From Candidatus Sulfopaludibacter sp. SbA3 (GTDB taxonomy: Bacteria; Acidobacteriota; Terriglobia; Bryobacterales; Bryobacteraceae), in NCBI GenBank assembly GCA_945860645.1, contig CAMATG010000007.1, positions 1 through 38,588 of the forward strand: 38,588 nucleotides of DNA. Reading direction: 5' to 3'. Below are positions 24,691 to 33,529 of the stretch, piece after piece; position 1 is the first letter of the stretch; each line of letters starts with the position of its first letter. The translations under genes were made by a program, and so were the position numbers. The notes beneath the pieces were generated by a model. It was not told the DNA's origin. It ran no database searches and saw nothing but the letters and a program-made list of their open reading frames with translations.

Positions 24691-25355
24691 CTCGTTACTC
24701 CCTTTCCATTCGAAGTCTTTTCACGCACAATGCGCAGCACGGCCAGAATCACGCCCTCTTCGTCCAGCGCGCTCGTGTCCAGGTAGGTTGCGTCCTCAGC
24801 CTGCCGTAACGGAGAATCGGCGCGCGTGGCGTCGCGGTCGTCCCGTTCGCGAATATCCCGCAGCACCGGTTCGTAATCGCCGCCCAACTCCTCCACCCGC
24901 CGCCGCGCCCGCACCTCCGGGCTCGCGTCCAGATAGATCTTCACCTGCGCCCGCGGGTAGACCACCGTCCCGATATCCCGCCCTTCCATCACCACGCTCG
25001 CCTCCGCCGCGTACTCCTGCTGCTTCAGCACCAACTCCCGCCGCACGCCCGGAATCGCCGACACCCGCGAGGCCGCCTGCGAAACCACCGGCTGCCGAAT
25101 CTCCGTCGTCACATCCCGGCCGTTCAACGTAACCCGCCCGCCCGTCAACAAAATCTCCGCGCTCTCAGCCAGTGGCACCAGCTTGTGATCGTCGCTCGGG
25201 TCAATCCCGTTCTCCACCGCCCAAAGCGCTACCGCCCGATACATCGCCCCGCTGTCGACGTGCAAGAAACCCATCCGCTCCGCCACGGCCTTGGCCACGG
25301 TGCTCTTCCCCGCCCCGGCCGGCCCGTCAATTGCCACGATGATTCGTTTTTCCAT
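24687..25355 (-). CDS. cmk: Cytidylate kinase
   Basis: This 222-residue (d)CMP kinase has a P-loop GPAGAGKST near residues 9-17, the substrate motif HVDSGAMYRAVALW, the GRDIGTVVYP segment and the lid-region ASPEVRARRRVEE. It phosphorylates CMP and dCMP for nucleotide supply, and its length is typical. The start at 25355 (MEKRIIVAIDGP) is chosen because residues upstream in the open frame are a shadow of the ferredoxin gene. It begins 8 bp after the ferredoxin stop and overlaps lysC by 4 bp. Confidence 0.95.
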   Translation of the reverse strand: MEKRIIVAIDGPAGAGKSTVAKAVAERMGFLHVDSGAMYRAVALWAVENGIDPSDDHKLVPLAESAEILLTGGRVTLNGRDVTTEIRQPVVSQAASRVSAIPGVRRELVLKQQEYAAEASVVMEGRDIGTVVYPRAQVKIYLDASPEVRARRRVEELGGDYEPVLRDIRERDDRDATRADSPLRQAEDATYLDTSALDEEGVILAVLRIVREKTSNGKGVTS

Positions 25356-25363
25356 GTGGGTGC

Positions 25364-25744
25364 CTACTCGCCGCTCCCACGCAAAGGGTTCACCGCGAAG
25401 ACAAACTCCTCCACCGGCTTGCCACCTACCAAATGTTCGTCCACAATCCGGTCGGCCACTTCCTTGGTCACCGAGTGATACCAGGTGCCCTCCGGATAGA
25501 CCACCGCGATCGGGCCCTGCTCGCACACGCGCAAACAGTTCGCCTTCGTGCGGAACGCGCAGTTGTCGCCGGCCATCAAACCCGCCCCGGCGATGCGCTT
25601 CTTCAAGTGCTCCCAAACCTCGTTGGACTCCTCCTTCCCCGCACACTTCGGCTTCGTCTGATCGGCGCAGAGGAAGATATGTCGGGTCAGCTTACCAATC
25701 CCGAGATTGGCGGCCACGGTCGGCAATGAGGTTGGATCGTTCAT
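25364..25744 (-). CDS. Thioredoxin-fold [2Fe-2S] ferredoxin
   Basis: This 126-residue protein begins its fold at RHIFLCADQTKPKCAGKEES and continues through NCAFRTKANCLRVCEQGPIAVV to the family ending KPVEEFVF. The Cys pattern C-x8-C in the first motif and C-x3-C in NCLRVC is that of the thioredoxin-like ferredoxins, which bind one [2Fe-2S] cluster and carry electrons in the cytoplasm. The ATG at 25744 is the natural start, although no purine-rich ribosome site precedes it. Its 5' end overlaps the start of the divergent metallopeptidase gene by 19 bp. The redox partner is unknown. Confidence 0.85.
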   Translation of the reverse strand: MNDPTSLPTVAANLGIGKLTRHIFLCADQTKPKCAGKEESNEVWEHLKKRIAGAGLMAGDNCAFRTKANCLRVCEQGPIAVVYPEGTWYHSVTKEVADRIVDEHLVGGKPVEEFVFAVNPLRGSGE

Positions 25745-26211
25745 GGGAGAATGTGGGGAGAGCGTTGCGCATCGGTGCGCACACTCTCTATTCTGACAAA
25801 GTGCCCCTACGGCTCGCACCCAAAGCCTTCGACGCGATTGTGGAACGCGCCGTCGCCAATATTCCCGGCCGCTTCCGCGCCCGCATGCGCAATCTCGTCA
25901 TCGTCGTGCAACCCGTCGGGCCGTCGCCAGACCTGCTCGGCCTCTACGAAGGCCGGCCGGTAACCGAGCGTTCCGCCTCCGACCCCATGCTCGAAGGGCC
26001 CGATCGCATCCGGATTTTTCAGCGCCCCCACGAAGAGATGGCGCGCAATGCGGCCGAGCTCGAACGCATCGTCACCGATACCGTTTGGCACGAAATCGGC
26101 CACTATTTCGGCCTGTCGGAACGCGAAATCCACGCCGCCGAAGACCGTCGCGAACGCCTCCGCCCCCTGCGTCAGGCAGCCCGGCTTGCCAAATCCACCC
26201 GGAACAGGTAG
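25726..26211 (+). CDS. Minimal zincin-like metallopeptidase-family protein
   Basis: This protein of about 161 residues has the zinc motif HEIGHYFGLSE near residues 122-132, characteristic of the small zincin_1 family often found in actinobacteria and acidobacteria. Upstream segments PKAFDAIVERAVANIP and IRIFQRP fit that family. The ATG at 25726 overlaps the ferredoxin start; GTG at 25753 or TTG at 25765 are alternative starts that would avoid the overlap, and the family core begins near residue 25. Biological substrates are unknown. It is followed by the ribosomal protein genes after 106 bp. Confidence 0.8.
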   Translation: MRLDRSWENVGRALRIGAHTLYSDKVPLRLAPKAFDAIVERAVANIPGRFRARMRNLVIVVQPVGPSPDLLGLYEGRPVTERSASDPMLEGPDRIRIFQRPHEEMARNAAELERIVTDTVWHEIGHYFGLSEREIHAAEDRRERLRPLRQAARLAKSTRNR

Positions 26212-26317
26212 ACTTAATAGTTGCGGACTGGTTCCGCACGCGCTTAGGGTGTGCATTACCCCCCTCCTGCCCCCCGTAAGTAACAAGAATCCAATAGAAC
26301 ACCTGAAGAGGTTAGCG

Positions 26318-26629
26318 ATGTACGCAGTGATCGAAACTGGCGGCAAGCAGTACCGCGTTGCTCCCGGCACATCTTTGAAGATCGAAAAGCTGGTGGGTGA
26401 ACCCGGCGCCGATATCACGTTCGACAAAGTCGTCGCCGTCGTCAATGACGCTGGCGAACTCACCACTGGCCAGGACGCCGCCGGCGCCAAGGTCAACGCC
26501 AAGATTGAAAACCACGGACGCGCGGAAAAGGTCCTCGTCTTCAAGTTCAAGCGGAAGAAGCAGTACAGAAAGACCCAGGGTCACCGTCAGGGCTACACGC
26601 AAGTGATGGTCACCGGGATCCAGGCGTAA
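26318..26629 (+). CDS. rplU: 50S ribosomal protein L21
   Basis: This 103-residue protein starts MYAVIETGGKQYRV and carries the C-terminal signature KFKRKKQYRKTQGHRQ, which is diagnostic of L21, a 23S rRNA-binding protein of the large subunit. GAAGAGG lies 6 nt before the ATG. The order rplU-rpmA-obgE is a widely conserved one. The 106-bp leader has TTGCGG at about 26221 as a possible -35, but only a poor -10 (TAGGGT) 18 bp downstream, so I do not assign a promoter. Confidence 0.98.
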   Translation: MYAVIETGGKQYRVAPGTSLKIEKLVGEPGADITFDKVVAVVNDAGELTTGQDAAGAKVNAKIENHGRAEKVLVFKFKRKKQYRKTQGHRQGYTQVMVTGIQA

Positions 26630-26641
26630 GGACAAACAGTC

Positions 26642-26902
26642 ATGGCATCGAAAAAAGGTCTAGGCTCTACTAAAAACGGGCGCGATTCCAACGCGCAACG
26701 GCTCGGCGTGAAGCGCTTCTCCGGCGAGATCGTCACCGGCGGCTCCATCATCATTCGTCAGCGTGGGACACCCTACAAGGCTGGGGAAAACGTCGGCCGC
26801 GGCTCCGACGATACCCTCTACGCCCGTGTCGCTGGCACTGTCGTTTTCCGCGATCGCGGCCGGATGGGCAAATTCGTCTCCATCCAGGCGCTCGCCAACT
26901 AA
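26642..26902 (+). CDS. rpmA: 50S ribosomal protein L27
   Basis: This 86-residue protein starts [16 protein letters not shown], whose N-terminus reaches the peptidyl-transferase centre, and includes [10 protein letters not shown] and [21 protein letters not shown]. The N-terminus has no cleavable extension of the Firmicutes kind. It lies 12 bp after rplU and is followed by an intrinsic terminator 28 bp past its stop. Confidence 0.98.
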   Translation: MASKKGLGSTKNGRDSNAQRLGVKRFSGEIVTGGSIIIRQRGTPYKAGENVGRGSDDTLYARVAGTVVFRDRGRMGKFVSIQALAN

Positions 26903-26930
26903 TTAGAACTCCTCCGAAAGTCTCTTTTGT

Positions 26931-26961
26931 AAGCCGCCGCAAAACGGCGGCTTTTCTTTTT
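26931..26961 (+). terminator. Intrinsic terminator between rpmA and obgE
   Basis: AAGCCGCCG (26931-26939) pairs with CGGCGGCTT (26945-26953) around a CAAAA loop, followed by a T-rich tract (TTTTCTTTT). It is the clearest rho-independent terminator in the window. It ends only about 12 bp before the obgE ATG, so it sits where the obgE ribosome site would normally be. Confidence 0.88.
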
Positions 26962-26972
26962 GGTATCTCCCT

Positions 26973-27995
26973 ATGTTTATCGATGAGGTAAAGATCTACG
27001 TGAAGGCTGGCGACGGCGGCAACGGCTGCGTAGCCTTCCGCCGCGAGAAGTTTGTCGCCAAAGGTGGCCCCTCCGGGGGCGATGGCGGCCGTGGTGGCGA
27101 CGTGGTCATTGTCTCTTCGGAACACTACAATACGCTGCTCCACCTTCGCTATAACCCGGAACACAAAGCCGAGCGCGGTGGCCACGGCGAAGGTTCAAAC
27201 CGGACCGGTGCCGATGGCGACGACCGCGAAGTAAAGGTCCCCGTGGGAACGGTCGTCTACGATTGGCACACCCACGAGCAGCTTTTCGACTTAAACGCGC
27301 CAAACCAGAGGTTCATCGTCTCACGAGGCGGCCGTGGTGGCAAAGGCAACGCCCGTTACGCCAAACCCTGGCACCAGACGCCGACAGAACACGAACCCGG
27401 CTTCCCGGGCCCGGAGCTCACCCTCCGGCTGGAGCTGAAGCTACTGGCCGATGTGGGGTTGGTCGGGTTCCCTAACGCTGGCAAGTCCACGCTTATCTCC
27501 CGCATCTCCGCCGCCAAGCCCAAGATCGCCGATTATCCCTTCACGACCCTGGAACCGAACCTGGGCGTGGTCCAGTTGGCGGAAGACCGTACTTTTGTCG
27601 TTGCCGATATCCCCGGCCTCATCGAAGGCGCCAGCGAAGGTCATGGCCTCGGCACCCAGTTCCTGCGGCACATCGAGCGCACCCGCCTGCTCATCCATAT
27701 GGTGGATGTCAGCGACATCACTGGGCGCGACCCCGGACACGATTTCGATGTCATCTGCAACGAACTCACGAGCTATTCCGAGGAACTCGGCGCCAAGCCG
27801 ATGATCGTCGTCGCCAGCAAAATCGACGCCGCGCAGGACCCCGCCCGCATCAAGGCCGTTCAAAAACTGGCTAAGAAGCACAAACTGGAGTTCCACAAGA
27901 TCTCCAGCGCCACCGGCGAAGGCCTGGAAGAGCTCAAAGAGGCCATCGCCCTCCGGCTCGCTCAAACGCCCCGCGAAACGCCGACAGAGGCGTAA
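26973..27995 (+). CDS. obgE: Obg-family GTPase, ribosome assembly
   Basis: This 340-residue protein has the glycine-rich Obg fold at residues 1-158 ([32 protein letters not shown]), then the G domain with G1 GFPNAGKST (165-173), DIPGLIEGA as G3 and ASKID as G4. It acts in 50S assembly and growth control. The C-terminal OCT extension of some homologues is absent. No Shine-Dalgarno sequence is visible, because the terminator hairpin ends just upstream; expression may depend on read-through from rplU-rpmA. Confidence 0.97.
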   Translation: MFIDEVKIYVKAGDGGNGCVAFRREKFVAKGGPSGGDGGRGGDVVIVSSEHYNTLLHLRYNPEHKAERGGHGEGSNRTGADGDDREVKVPVGTVVYDWHTHEQLFDLNAPNQRFIVSRGGRGGKGNARYAKPWHQTPTEHEPGFPGPELTLRLELKLLADVGLVGFPNAGKSTLISRISAAKPKIADYPFTTLEPNLGVVQLAEDRTFVVADIPGLIEGASEGHGLGTQFLRHIERTRLLIHMVDVSDITGRDPGHDFDVICNELTSYSEELGAKPMIVVASKIDAAQDPARIKAVQKLAKKHKLEFHKISSATGEGLEELKEAIALRLAQTPRETPTEA

Positions 27996-28333
27996 GCCAC
28001 CTGGGCTGCAAGCACAGCCCTCTATAGCGTCCCTGGCGCCTCGAACCCAAGGCCACCGCCTGAAATCCGGTCGCCTTAAGCTGCAACGGCCTACCGCGTC
28101 TGCGACTCAAGGCATCGGCTGCCAAAACGCTCGCCCAAAAATAGATCCGCCGGTCAGGAGAGTCTCGCTCCTGGCCGGCGGGGCGCAGTATCTTATTTCG
28201 TCTAGCAAGTCAGCGTGAATCGCAGTCTTGTCAGTTTAGTGACGGGACTTAGGTTCCCGTTACTTATTAAAGCGACAAAATTCGGAAAATCGTTGCACAC
28301 AAAACAAAATAAATCTGTTTGTGACAAAACACC
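27996..28333. other. 338-bp intergenic region between convergent obgE and PBP genes
   Basis: I see no gene here. The left part is GC-rich and featureless, the middle holds a strong hairpin (28147-28181), and the right end, next to the PBP stop, is AT-rich (CACAAAACAAAATAAATC). No tRNA, CRISPR or insertion element is recognised. Confidence 0.6.
28131..28181 (-). terminator. Likely minus-strand terminator downstream of the PBP gene
   Basis: CCGCCGGTCAGGAG (28147-28160) and CTCCTGGCCGGCGG (28168-28181) form a 14-bp stem with one G-U pair and a 7-nt loop. Read on the minus strand the stem is followed by ATCTATTTTTGGG, a short U-rich tract. It would end transcripts from the PBP gene about 150 nt after its stop; on the plus strand the U-tract is poor. 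Confidence 0.55.
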
Positions 28334-29560
28334 TTAATCGTTGGGTGCGGTGGCTGCCTTAGGCGCCAGATTCCTGCCGGCGGCGAAGAACTGCTGGCCG
28401 GACAGGTTCTTATATACTCCACCGGCAATCTGCGCCGCCACCGGGCCATTCACAGCCTTCCCACCCGTCAACAGGACCACGACAACCAGCTTGTTGTTCC
28501 CGACTTCATTGAAGCTGCCAAACCACCCCAGATGGGTCGGCGTCGCCCGGTCCGTGCACGTCCCGGTTTTCCCGAGGATCGGCTCATTCGGATCGTAATG
28601 CGCCCGCCGGGCCGTACCAAACTCAACCGCGCCCATCATCCCCGGCTTGATCTCCGGAATCTCGTTGCCAAAGTCCAACTGGCGCTTCACTCGCGGCTGG
28701 AACCGCCGCAACTCATCCGCCGAACGCGGATATTGCAGGTGGTACATCGTCCCGCCATTGGCGATTGTCGAAAGCAACGATGCCAACTGCAAAGCAGTCA
28801 ACTGAATGCCTTCGCCAAAGCTGGTCATCATCCCCACACCACCAAACTTCGGCGGCGCCTCGGTCAAAGAGCCGGGGCTCTCTCCGTCGATGCCCAACCC
28901 GGCCCGCTCGCCCAAACCGAACTGCCTGGCGTACGAATGAACCTTTTCAAACCCAAGCTGCTCACCGACCTTCGCAAAATAGTAGTTGTTCGAAGTCGCC
29001 AGCGCGGTCGTCAAATCGATCGTAGACCGTCGGCCTAGCCGAATCTGCGTCTCGCGGTCAACAACGCCTTCGTGCAATCCGGCGAGCGCGCAAACCAGCT
29101 TGATCGTCGAACACGGTTGAAATCCGCTGCCCAGCGCCAATTTCTGGTTCACAATCGTCAAAATACGTCCCGTTTTCGGGTCCGCCACCACAACACTGCC
29201 GTTGTACGGCCCAAGGGCGTTCACGGCGGCCTGACGGATCGTCAGGTCCTCCCCGGCGATATCGTCTCCCGTCGTCGAGTCAGCAAAAGTTGGCTCTTTC
29301 CAAGGCCCCCCGGATACGGTACCCGCACGCCCAGTACGAGTCCTTGCCAGCGCTCGCTTCCGGGACGCAACCGTAGCGGCCCGCTTCGACGCCGCCGTGG
29401 TCTTCCCCACTGCCTTCGTCGTTTTCGACGCAACGGCCGTCTTCTTCCGAACCGGTTGCCGCCGCGAAGGAATCGCCAACGCGGGAATCGCGAAGAGCAA
29501 AACCACCAGCCCAGCCAGAACCATCCGCCAGCGCGCCGTGAGAACACTCAAATCTGTCAT
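28334..29560 (-). CDS. Transpeptidase-only penicillin-binding protein with basic N-terminal linker
   Basis: This 408-residue protein has a membrane anchor or signal (residues 12-30), then about 50 residues rich in Lys, Arg, Ala and Thr, then a transpeptidase domain from about 105. Catalytic motifs are S151-T-I-K154, S190-N-N and K331-T-G, as in class B PBPs (FtsI/PBP2). The usual PBP dimerisation domain is missing, so it is short for the class. It likely cross-links peptidoglycan in the periplasm. ATG 29560 is preferred to the TTG at 29563; AAGGAAGG lies upstream. Monocistronic, with its own promoter region. Confidence 0.85.
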   Translation of the reverse strand: MTDLSVLTARWRMVLAGLVVLLFAIPALAIPSRRQPVRKKTAVASKTTKAVGKTTAASKRAATVASRKRALARTRTGRAGTVSGGPWKEPTFADSTTGDDIAGEDLTIRQAAVNALGPYNGSVVVADPKTGRILTIVNQKLALGSGFQPCSTIKLVCALAGLHEGVVDRETQIRLGRRSTIDLTTALATSNNYYFAKVGEQLGFEKVHSYARQFGLGERAGLGIDGESPGSLTEAPPKFGGVGMMTSFGEGIQLTALQLASLLSTIANGGTMYHLQYPRSADELRRFQPRVKRQLDFGNEIPEIKPGMMGAVEFGTARRAHYDPNEPILGKTGTCTDRATPTHLGWFGSFNEVGNNKLVVVVLLTGGKAVNGPVAAQIAGGVYKNLSGQQFFAAGRNLAPKAATAPND

Positions 29561-29642
29561 CAAAACAAAATTCCTTCCTTGCGTTGTTCCGGACTTGAGA
29601 CCCGCCCATTCGTACTACGAACCCTGTGTCTTGTTGCCTGTT

Positions 29643-29672
29643 ATTTTGACCGACTCTAGTACTAGTAGTCAA
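29643..29672 (-). promoter_or_regulatory. Possible PBP promoter with palindrome in the spacer
   Basis: On the minus strand, TTGACT (29667-29672) and CAAAAT (29643-29648) are 18 bp apart, matching the -35 and -10 consensus at five and four of six positions. The spacer holds the perfect palindrome CTAGTACTAG (29656-29665), a possible operator. The leader to the ATG would be about 75 nt. No repressor gene is adjacent. The rest of the gap up to 29776 shows nothing else I can name. Confidence 0.35.
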
Positions 29673-29776
29673 TCAAAAAACGCCCTAGAAACTACTTCGC
29701 AGTGGTGCCGCTTACCTATTGTATCGACACCACTTGCGCCTACCATTAGGAGGACACGCGTGTTACCGGAATAAAC

Positions 29777-30526
29777 CTAGGCGGCCGTCCACCCGCCGTC
29801 GATCGAAACCACGCTCCCGTTCACGAAACCAGCCTCGTCCGAAGCCAGATAAAGCGCCAAATTCGCAATCTCCTCCGGCTTTCCCAGCCGCCCGATCGGC
29901 TGCCGCTGATTCAACTCCGCCCGCACCTTTTCCTTCTCATGCTTGTGGTACTTTTCCAGGTACCCTTCCACAAACGGCGAATCCACCGTCCCCGGACACA
30001 CGCAGTTCACCCGGATCTGCGTCGGATAGTCCACCGCCAACTGTCGCGTCATCGCCACAACGGCGCCCTTCGTCGCACAATAGGCGAACCGCTTCTTTAC
30101 GCCGATCAGCCCCGCCACGCTCCCAATATTCACAATCCGCCCCGACGACTTCAATAAATGCGGCATCGCATACTTGGTCACCAGGAACGGCCCCGTCACG
30201 TTCACCCGCATCAGCCGCTCGAAATCGGCGGTCTCGGTGTCTTCCACCGTCCCCACCAGGCCAATCCCGGCATTGCTCACCAGGACGTCCAGGCCTTCCA
30301 GGCCCGCAAACAAATCCCGGATCCCCGCCTCATCGGTGACGTCGCACCGCACCGCCCGCGCCCCGGGCAACTCCGCGGCCAGCTTCTCGGCCCGCGCCAT
30401 ATCAATGTCGGCAATCAGCACCGTCGCGCCCGCCGCCGCAAACACGCGACTGGTCGCCTCCCCGATACCACTTGCACCGCCGGTCACCATCGCGACCCGG
30501 CCATCCTGACGAAAAGGTGTAGTCAT
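29777..30526 (-). CDS. Short-chain dehydrogenase/reductase (SDR)
   Basis: This 249-residue classical SDR has the cofactor motif TGGASGIG (15-22), an acidic DID after the second beta strand that favours NAD(H), NAG, the catalytic Ser in NIGSVAG and the YCATK active site. The C-terminal GSVVSIDGGWTAA is typical of the family. Sequence style is closest to 2-keto-3-deoxy-L-fuconate or 3-hydroxybutyrate type dehydrogenases, so a sugar-acid or hydroxy-acid substrate is plausible but unproven. It is transcribed away from the caspase-STAND gene, with a 66-bp gap between the starts. Confidence 0.9.
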   Translation of the reverse strand: MTTPFRQDGRVAMVTGGASGIGEATSRVFAAAGATVLIADIDMARAEKLAAELPGARAVRCDVTDEAGIRDLFAGLEGLDVLVSNAGIGLVGTVEDTETADFERLMRVNVTGPFLVTKYAMPHLLKSSGRIVNIGSVAGLIGVKKRFAYCATKGAVVAMTRQLAVDYPTQIRVNCVCPGTVDSPFVEGYLEKYHKHEKEKVRAELNQRQPIGRLGKPEEIANLALYLASDEAGFVNGSVVSIDGGWTAA

Positions 30527-30592
30527 TTCTCCACGATTGTATCGAAGCTTTCCCCCCGCGCCACCCCTCTCTGTTATGTACGCTAAGTATTC

Positions 30593-33529
30593 ATGAATGG
30601 TAGGCGTCTGCTCGTCATTGCCTGCAATGACGAGGCTCGAACTCTAAATTTTATTCCTGAGTTGCCTCAGGCGTTCTACGACGCCATGGTCGACGCCAAC
30701 TCCGGCGGCTGCCGCCACCACGCCCTACCCCTTATCAACCCCTCCCGCGACAAGCTCATCGACGCCCTGGCCGATGTCATCCAAGCCGCCGGCCGCGAGC
30801 GGGACGAACTCATCCTCTACTTCCTCGGCCACGGCACCGTCAATATCCATTCCAACAAGTACTACTTCGGCGCCTCCAATTCTGTCGGCGTCGATCTCGC
30901 CAGCGAGTTCGATCGCCTCCTCTCCGGCGCCCCTCCTCCGCGAGCCCTCGCCCTCATCCTCGACACCTGCCACTCCGGCGGCGGCGCCGTCCAGGCCGCG
31001 GCCGTCTGCGGCGGCCTCACACAGTTCAGCATCCTCGCCGCCGTCACCAGCGGCCTCGCCTACAACGGCGACTTCTCCCGCGCGCTCCTCGATCTCATGC
31101 GCGACGAATCCTTCGAATCCACCACCGGCACTATCTCTCTCGAAGAAGCAGCCAACTGGTGCGGCCGCCGGCTGCAAAAAACCGAACTGCCCTTCTACAT
31201 CAGCGGCAAACAGGGCGGCCGCGCCATTCCCTATCTCGCCCGAAACCCTGCCTACGACGGCGCCGGCGGCCGCTCGCTACCCCAGCACTTCCAGCCGCCC
31301 AAAGCGCTTTCCCTCATCGAAGCCGGCCTGCGCAATGCCAATGTCGTTCATGTAACAGGCAGCTTCGGCGCTGGAAAAACCACCTTGGCCATCGCCTTGG
31401 TGCACCTCTTCGGCCCCCGCGGGAAAACCAGCCCGAATTTCCTCCACGCCGCCGTCTTCCTCACGCCCCACACAACCACCGGCATCCTCGCCGAAACGCT
31501 CTGCGCCCAACTGGCCCTCTCCTCCAGCGCCTTCCGCGAAAGTCTCCACACTGTGGATGACGCACCCATCCAGCGCCTGCGAGCCGGCAATCCGCTCATC
31601 CATCGCGTGCTCCAACCCCTGGAAGCCATGCGAACCAACGCCAGCGTCCGCATCGTCATCGACGGCTGCGAAGAAATATCCGGTCCCGACGCCCCCACCA
31701 TCCGCACCTTCCTTCGCCAACTCTCCCGGATGCCCCTCGTCCGACTCGCTCTCTTCGCCCATCGCGATAGCGATCTCCCCGGCTCGGGAGCCCGCAAAGT
31801 AGACGTCAACCGTGCTGATGAACACGATCTCACCGCCTACCTAGTCGCCCGCGGCATCGCGGACCCCGCCCTCCGCGCTGCCATTCTCAACAACAGCCGC
31901 CTCAACTGGCAGCAAACCTGCCTCCTCGCCGCTCTCGCCGAAAGCGGCGAACCGGCTACGTCACTCGGTAAACGCGGCCAGTCGCACTACTTCCGCCGTC
32001 TCCTCGAAAATCTCGATCACATCGAAACGCCCTGGAGCACCCATCTCGCCCCGGTCCTGGGCATCGTCGCCCTCGCCGGCAAAGGACCGATTCTTCCCAT
32101 CGAACTGCTCCTGGCTGCCTCGGAACGCCTCAACGGTCCAGCCACGCTCCCGGCCGTCCGCGAAGTGCTCGCCCGCCTGAACGAACTCACCGAACAATCG
32201 GACGCCGGCAAACCCACCGAACTCCTCGGCCTCGCCTTCCCAGCCCTCGAATCGTATCTGTTCTCGGAGGCCTCCGGTGATCACCTCCTCGATCGCCAAA
32301 CCTACGAAACCGCCCTCGTCGAAGCCATCGAAACTCTCGCCCCCCGCGTTGCCATGTGGTCCGGCCGGGTCGAAGAATACGCCTGGCGGCGCGAAGCCGA
32401 TCACCTCGAATCACTACGGCATCCGGCATTGCTTGATTCTCTCCATTTTCGTCGCACTAAATATCTGACGGAGGATCTCCAGCGGCTGCAATCCTGGCGG
32501 ACTATCTTCTCGAAAGATGGAAGAGACCGGACCCTCAACACCCTCTACATCTCATTTCAGATTGAGCTCATTAGCCTGGAAATCCTTCGCCGACAGTCAA
32601 CGTCCGGTTCGACAATTGAGAACGAACTGGAAACGCGTAACGAGAACCTGCAGCGCGCTTACAACCTTCTCAACGATACTTTCCCTGATGAGCGGGCCAC
32701 AATTTCGGCCAATCGAGATTGGGCGGACTGCTTAGCGGCGCGGGTATCGGTCCAGGAATCTCTCGTGTTCTCTGAAAAGCTGGCGCAGCGCGCCCGTTTG
32801 CGGTTGAGCATCGAGGATTTCATCCTGCTTGAGATTGAATGCACGCTACTCACTCGCAAAAAGGAGGCCGCCGAGAAAAACGAGCTGATATTGCAAGAGA
32901 GCGAACCACTACTTTCGCGAATAAAAAAGACGACTGGCACGAATAGCCGAATCTACCTCGACCTGCTGACCTTCCGGGCCTCCATTCTCGGCCAATCTGA
33001 TCCTGTACAAGCGGTCTCTCAGTTGCAGGATATTCTGAACGAGAAGCGATCCCACACTTCTGATGATGACGAAAGCGTACTCACCACGCGCCACAACCTC
33101 GTCGTAAATCGCCTACGTTTAGACATCCCAGAACAAACTCACGTGGCCTTTACTGAGGTTGAGAAACTTGTTGAGGACCAGATTCGGTATTTCGGGAGGT
33201 TTCACTATGACTCGATCCAAACCCGGCTTCTCGACTGCACTGTTGGGTTTACGAAAGAGTTTCGATCGGCATCAGCGAGTCACCGCAAGCTATCCGACCT
33301 GCTCCATGACGCCACTCAAGCTCTGAAACCTGAACACGAAATACTGATCGTCATAAGAGGTTGGCGCGCTGTCGTCGCGCACGCGATCGGGTCAACAGAC
33401 GCCTCCATCTCGGAATGTGCTACCGCCCTCGACGCCCTTCTCGCTTCCAACCTTCGCCAAGACAGGCTAAGCAAATATCTCCGTTTGGCGGCGGGCAGAG
33501 AGGTCATCACAGCTGGCGTGGGTATGTAA
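30593..33529 (+). CDS. Caspase-like protease fused to a STAND/NACHT-type NTPase and helical sensor region
   Basis: This 978-residue protein has three parts. Residues 1-225 are a caspase/metacaspase fold with the His-Cys dyad H80 (LYFLGHGTVN) and C126 (LILDTCHSGGG). Residues about 235-610 are a P-loop NTPase with Walker A GSFGAGKTT (256-264) and Walker B VRIVIDGCEE (352-361), of STAND type. The remainder is helical and TPR-like, a likely ligand sensor. This layout fits bacterial conflict systems in which recognition activates a suicide protease. GC drops visibly after about 32,430, so the sensor half may have been exchanged. No ribosome site is seen at the ATG. A chromosomal regulatory role cannot be excluded. 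Confidence 0.85.
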   Translation: MNGRRLLVIACNDEARTLNFIPELPQAFYDAMVDANSGGCRHHALPLINPSRDKLIDALADVIQAAGRERDELILYFLGHGTVNIHSNKYYFGASNSVGVDLASEFDRLLSGAPPPRALALILDTCHSGGGAVQAAAVCGGLTQFSILAAVTSGLAYNGDFSRALLDLMRDESFESTTGTISLEEAANWCGRRLQKTELPFYISGKQGGRAIPYLARNPAYDGAGGRSLPQHFQPPKALSLIEAGLRNANVVHVTGSFGAGKTTLAIALVHLFGPRGKTSPNFLHAAVFLTPHTTTGILAETLCAQLALSSSAFRESLHTVDDAPIQRLRAGNPLIHRVLQPLEAMRTNASVRIVIDGCEEISGPDAPTIRTFLRQLSRMPLVRLALFAHRDSDLPGSGARKVDVNRADEHDLTAYLVARGIADPALRAAILNNSRLNWQQTCLLAALAESGEPATSLGKRGQSHYFRRLLENLDHIETPWSTHLAPVLGIVALAGKGPILPIELLLAASERLNGPATLPAVREVLARLNELTEQSDAGKPTELLGLAFPALESYLFSEASGDHLLDRQTYETALVEAIETLAPRVAMWSGRVEEYAWRREADHLESLRHPALLDSLHFRRTKYLTEDLQRLQSWRTIFSKDGRDRTLNTLYISFQIELISLEILRRQSTSGSTIENELETRNENLQRAYNLLNDTFPDERATISANRDWADCLAARVSVQESLVFSEKLAQRARLRLSIEDFILLEIECTLLTRKKEAAEKNELILQESEPLLSRIKKTTGTNSRIYLDLLTFRASILGQSDPVQAVSQLQDILNEKRSHTSDDDESVLTTRHNLVVNRLRLDIPEQTHVAFTEVEKLVEDQIRYFGRFHYDSIQTRLLDCTVGFTKEFRSASASHRKLSDLLHDATQALKPEHEILIVIRGWRAVVAHAIGSTDASISECATALDALLASNLRQDRLSKYLRLAAGREVITAGVGM

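Noticed and set aside
23308-24786. A 492-codon plus-strand frame opposite lysC
   Set aside because: It is an Arg/His/Pro/Gln-rich shadow; lysC on the minus strand has all aspartokinase motifs.
28182-28333. A small RNA or small ORF in the AT-rich end of the obgE-PBP gap
   Set aside because: No promoter with matching terminator and no ORF with a ribosome site could be supported.
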